Assembly: GCA_950022655.1 (NCBI GenBank)
Contig: OX465583.1
Location: forward strand, 67,006,652-67,070,651
Direction: 5' to 3'
DNA length: 64,000 bases
From: Alentia gelatinosa
Taxonomy: Eukaryota > Annelida > Polychaeta > Phyllodocida > Polynoidae
A program made the translations under genes and the position numbers. The notes under the pieces are model-generated. The model saw nothing but the letters and a program-made list of their open reading frames with translations. It searched no databases and was not told the origin of the DNA. Below, piece after piece: positions 61,544 through 64,000 of the stretch (positions within the stretch are counted from its first letter, which is position 1; each line of letters starts with the position of its first letter).

Positions 61544-61774
61544 AGGAACCAGTCACAACAGACCAAAATACCTCATTGGACCTCATTGGCGATTGATATA
61601 TTTGAACCTGCAATGGCAGTTGTAGAAATAGCTAAGTTGGTTACAGGAAGTGACCAATAGTCTGAATAAAGCCAAACTTTTTTTATATATATTCCACGCT
61701 CATTCATCAATGAAAACATAGCATTTGTGCCAAGATATAGGAACCTGTTGAAGCACATATAGCATGAGGGACAT
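61544..61774. other. Unique DNA
   Basis: Nothing recognised. Confidence 0.3.
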
Positions 61775-61910
61775 ACATACACAATATTGACAAGCGGCTG
61801 TATGCTCCATGTGGTTGAAGCGTAGTAATATCCGAGCACATGCGAGGATATTGCATAGGGTTAACTCTGAGGAGTATACACTCAGACAACCGCTTTTGTC
61901 TGAAGTATTG
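61775..61910. repeat. Family K2 S hairpin
   Basis: Arms AAGCGGCTGTATGCTCC and GAGTATACACTCAGACAACC then GCTT, with an apex AGCGTAGTAATATCCGAGCA. It directly abuts L, whose T begins at 61921. The same hairpin occurs at 62585. Confidence 0.75.
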
Positions 61911-61920
61911 ATTATCCTCC

Positions 61921-62311
61921 TTTATTATCCATCGTATACAAAGTCCCCATTGAAAATGTATGGGGACTCAGTAAACCCCTACCCATTGTATAAAACCTGT
62001 CAGATACCCCAACTGTGGTATACGGATTCAAACCTGTGGTATACGGCCTCAAAACCATGGTATACGGGAAAAATAGTTCCTTTTGCTATAGAGCAAAGAA
62101 ATAGTCCCTATTGTTATACCCGTTAATATGGCAATTACTGGGTTTAATTTGTTTGAAAAGATGGATAATAGATACAACAAACGATGATTTTGTCGACAGG
62201 CGGCTCTGTAAACCACTCGCGGTTGACGTCGTAATACACTCGCTAGCGCTCGTATATTACTACGCGTCAACCCCTGTCCGCCTGGCCGCCTGTCCACAAA
62301 ACCATCGATTT
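61921..62311. mobile_element. Family L two-palindrome element, copy 4
   Basis: T is 61921-62171 (TTTATTATCCATCGTATACA to GATGGATAATAGA). S is 62172-62311, with arms CAACAAACGATGATTTTGTC and AAAACCATCGATTTTTGTC and apex ACACTCGCTAGCGCTCGTAT. Confidence 0.85.
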
Positions 62312-62584
62312 TTGTCTATTTATCCAACTGGTGGCATGCGGATATTAGTTCACTTTAGGTACGTACTACTTTTACAGATGCACTTTTTTCCGTTTGCGCC
62401 GGTTTTTGCAGCCTGGAGTATACAACATATCTGTATGCGCTGGGCACTTTGTATAAGGTGGATGATAAAGGGACAAATGCTAGCTTCACTTCACCTTACA
62501 CGTGAGGATCAGAATCCAATATGGCGGTCGTGAAGGGTCACATGACGGGTGACGTAGCACCAGTTGGTCATATAATAGTGAACG
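62312..62584. other. Unique DNA
   Basis: 62430-62475 resembles the duplicated unit at 20170-20250. Nothing else recognised. Confidence 0.35.
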
Positions 62585-62745
62585 TATACCCACAACATTG
62601 ACTGGTTTCAGATACAAGCGGACATATGCTCCGTGTAGTTGATATGTAGTAATACCCGAGCGCGTGCGAAAATATTTCGGAGAGTCAACTCCGAGGAGCA
62701 TACAACCGCTTTCATCTGAAACCAGTCTACTTTATTATCCAGTTT
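62585..62745. repeat. Family K2 S hairpin, second copy
   Basis: Outer arms GACTGGTTTCAGATACAAGC and TCATCTGAAACCAGTC. Inner arms CATATGCTCCGTGTAGTTGA and GTCAACTCCGAGGAGCATAC. Apex AGTAATACCCGAGCGCGTGC. Confidence 0.8.
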
Positions 62746-63032
62746 GTGTCATGACTGCATCATAGCCTTTCGCTCTGAGATGAAAATACAGGAGATATAA
62801 AGGCTATCAGGCTGTTTTCTCTGGCTGAATGCACGCCATATGGCTTGAATAACATTGCGTGAGCTCTCGTTTTATCCACGTTTCAACTTTGTCATTGCTT
62901 TCAGACTTTGTCATGTGAAATGTTAGAGTTCAATATTTCCTTATTCCAACTCTCTTTTTCTCTATGTGTTGGACAAAATGGAGACTTAGTTCTGTGTACG
63001 AGGCGACAGCCAAGTTAAGCACTCCAAACTCA
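62746..63032. other. Unique DNA
   Basis: No element ends recognised. 62998-63016 carries GAGGCGACAGCCAAG, like the apex of family M, but no M arms are present. Confidence 0.3.
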
Positions 63033-63131
63033 ATGGCGAACGAGGACATAGACCAAACACTCATCAGTTTCTTTCTTAGTGTCCATATTCCTCCCGAGGA
63101 ACAGGATAGAATCGATGAAGATTACAACTGA
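63033..63131 (+). CDS. Short acidic open frame, unidentified
   Basis: ATGGCGAACGAGGACATAGA opens a 32-residue frame that starts MANEDIDQTLISFFLSVHIP and ends in an acidic tail with ..DEDYN and TGA. It has a balanced, protein-like composition unlike the surrounding AT-rich DNA, with many Asp/Glu residues and an amphipathic start. It could be the first exon of a gene, a transposase N-terminus or chance. No homologue or splice site is recognised. Confidence 0.2.
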   Translation: MANEDIDQTLISFFLSVHIPPEEQDRIDEDYN

Positions 63132-63346
63132 AAATCAAATCTAAGTTAACATGTTATAATCATTTCTGATGCTGAAACTGCTTTTAGTATTAAAATGTCG
63201 ATTGGTGACTTTCACATCACAAGACGATGTGTGGACGTCTGACGCAGTCTCACCCAATCCGTGCTGCTTCATAAGAAAACCCTGTGCATGCATGGAGCTT
63301 GACTTGTCATCCGTTTTCCTCTACAATGTCATGAATCCGTCAAGCT
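63132..63346. other. Unique DNA
   Basis: An 83-codon frame begins at 63169 and ends inside element R. It has no recognisable motif. Confidence 0.3.
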
Positions 63347-63916
63347 GGGGACACACCAAGCGAGAAACGCAGCGATTTCCGAAATCACCAACAGAAAATG
63401 GCGTGTATGTGAGAAACTAATTAATAAGAACATCTCAGAAGCAAAAATCAGGTGAAATATGAAATAATAGCTCTTATACAAAGACCCCATTGAAAATGTA
63501 TGTTGACTCAGTAAACCACGACCCATTATATATAACATGTCAGATACCATAGCTATGGTATACATATTCAAATCTATGGTATCTATGGTAGCCATGGTTT
63601 TCGGGAAAATAGTCCCTTTGTGCTATAGAGCAAAGAAATAGTCCCTATTGTTATATTCTTTAATATGGCAACTATTGGGTTTCATTTATTCAAAAAGATG
63701 GATAATAAATGCAACAAACGATGGTTTTGTGAACAGGCAGCTCTGTAAACAACTCGAGGTTGATGCTAGCGCTCGTGTATTCCTATGTGTCAACCACTCA
63801 TGGTTTATGGCCGCCTGTCCACAAAACCATCGTCTATTGGCTATATACATGTATGTGTATGCCATTGTGTCTTGGTGGTTGCGAAAATCGCTGCGTTTCT
63901 CGCTTGGTGTGTCCCC
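63347..63916. mobile_element. Family R element containing an L copy
   Basis: Inverted ends GGGGACACACCAAGCGAGAA and TTCTCGCTTGGTGTGTCCCC, extending into ACGCAGCGATTT/AAAATCGCTGCG. The R sequence proper is 63347-63474 and 63841-63916. The centre is element L. Confidence 0.8.
63475..63840. mobile_element. Family L two-palindrome element, copy 5, nested in R
   Basis: T starts without its outer end (ACAAAGACCCCATTGAAAAT) and closes AAGATGGATAATAAA at about 63709. S (63711-63840) has a shortened apex TTGATGCTAGCGCTCGTGTA. Confidence 0.8.
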
Positions 63917-64000
63917 GGCATCATGAAAATCGCTGCATTTCTCGCTTGGTGTGTCCCTGGCATCATGTTCATCGCTGCATTTCTTGCTTGGTGTGTCCCT
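63881..64000. repeat. Tandem copies of the R terminus
   Basis: Three head-to-tail units of about 42 bp, AAAATCGCTGCGTTTCTCGC then TTGGTGTGTCCCCGGCATCA and TG, running off the right edge. The same unit order appears in the R fragment at 34924. Confidence 0.85.

Overview
This window looks like non-coding, repeat-dominated nuclear DNA of an animal, most likely a marine invertebrate with a large, MITE-rich genome. The reasons are that there is no dense gene array, no operon and no bacterial-type signal; long AT-rich stretches alternate with microsatellites, minisatellites and dozens of short inverted-repeat elements; there is a tRNA-derived SINE with target-site duplications; and there are decayed LINE fragments. 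The species cannot be named from the sequence. No protein-coding gene can be supported with confidence. The longer open frames fall in repeats, for example the 19-bp minisatellite at 17.2 kb, the pyrimidine tract at 19 kb and the 37-bp minisatellite at 40 kb. The best possible host exon is at 27,882-28,240.

Family letters used below are mine. The commonest material is a set of non-autonomous elements built from two neighbouring palindromes. One (T, 130-250 bp) is bounded by inverted ends reading about TTTATnnnACCCC. The other (S, 110-160 bp) is a long hairpin with family-specific arms, whose apex region often carries GCGAAGC or a GTAGTAAT/GTGAATTAC type core. Families G, H, I, J, K, L and M all follow this plan and occur from 9.5 kb to the right edge. 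Other families are identifiable by target duplications: A (TTA, PIF/Harbinger-like), U, Z and AA (TTAA), a pogo-like MITE (TA), W (10 bp) and a SINE (9 bp).

Layout: 0-7 kb AT-rich DNA with A, AA, U, B, F, O and E-type elements. 7-10 kb: 30-bp minisatellite, AJ, M and L. 10-14.2 kb: low-repeat DNA with a LINE reverse transcriptase relic, then G and D. 14.2-18.7 kb: C, L, H, I, a 19-bp minisatellite, M and AJ. 18.9-19.5 kb: polypyrimidine tract. 20.3-21.5 kb: tandem expansion inside element N. 22-27 kb: S-type repeat with the pogo MITE, O, and a large palindrome. 27-31 kb: Y duplication, U, candidate exon, W, H, promoter-like DNA, G-quadruplex tract, O. 31.4-36 kb: 50-bp satellite broken by P and G, then E, Y/J, and L containing R and the SINE. 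36.8 kb: (TA)n. 37-43.7 kb: S/M nest, G, A, 37-bp minisatellite, K, Z, A, AA. 43.7-49 kb: low-repeat DNA, Z, E, 24-bp minisatellite, and 59-bp satellite broken by L. 50-55.5 kb: N copies, X containing W and the SINE, B. 56.3-57.4 kb: D with a nested element. 57.5-64 kb: Z, G, K containing two U copies, LINE tail relic, C, A, N, F, L, and R containing L.

The elements form a layered insertion record. Several junctions have an unoccupied paralogous copy elsewhere in the window, which gives direct evidence of mobility and relative age.
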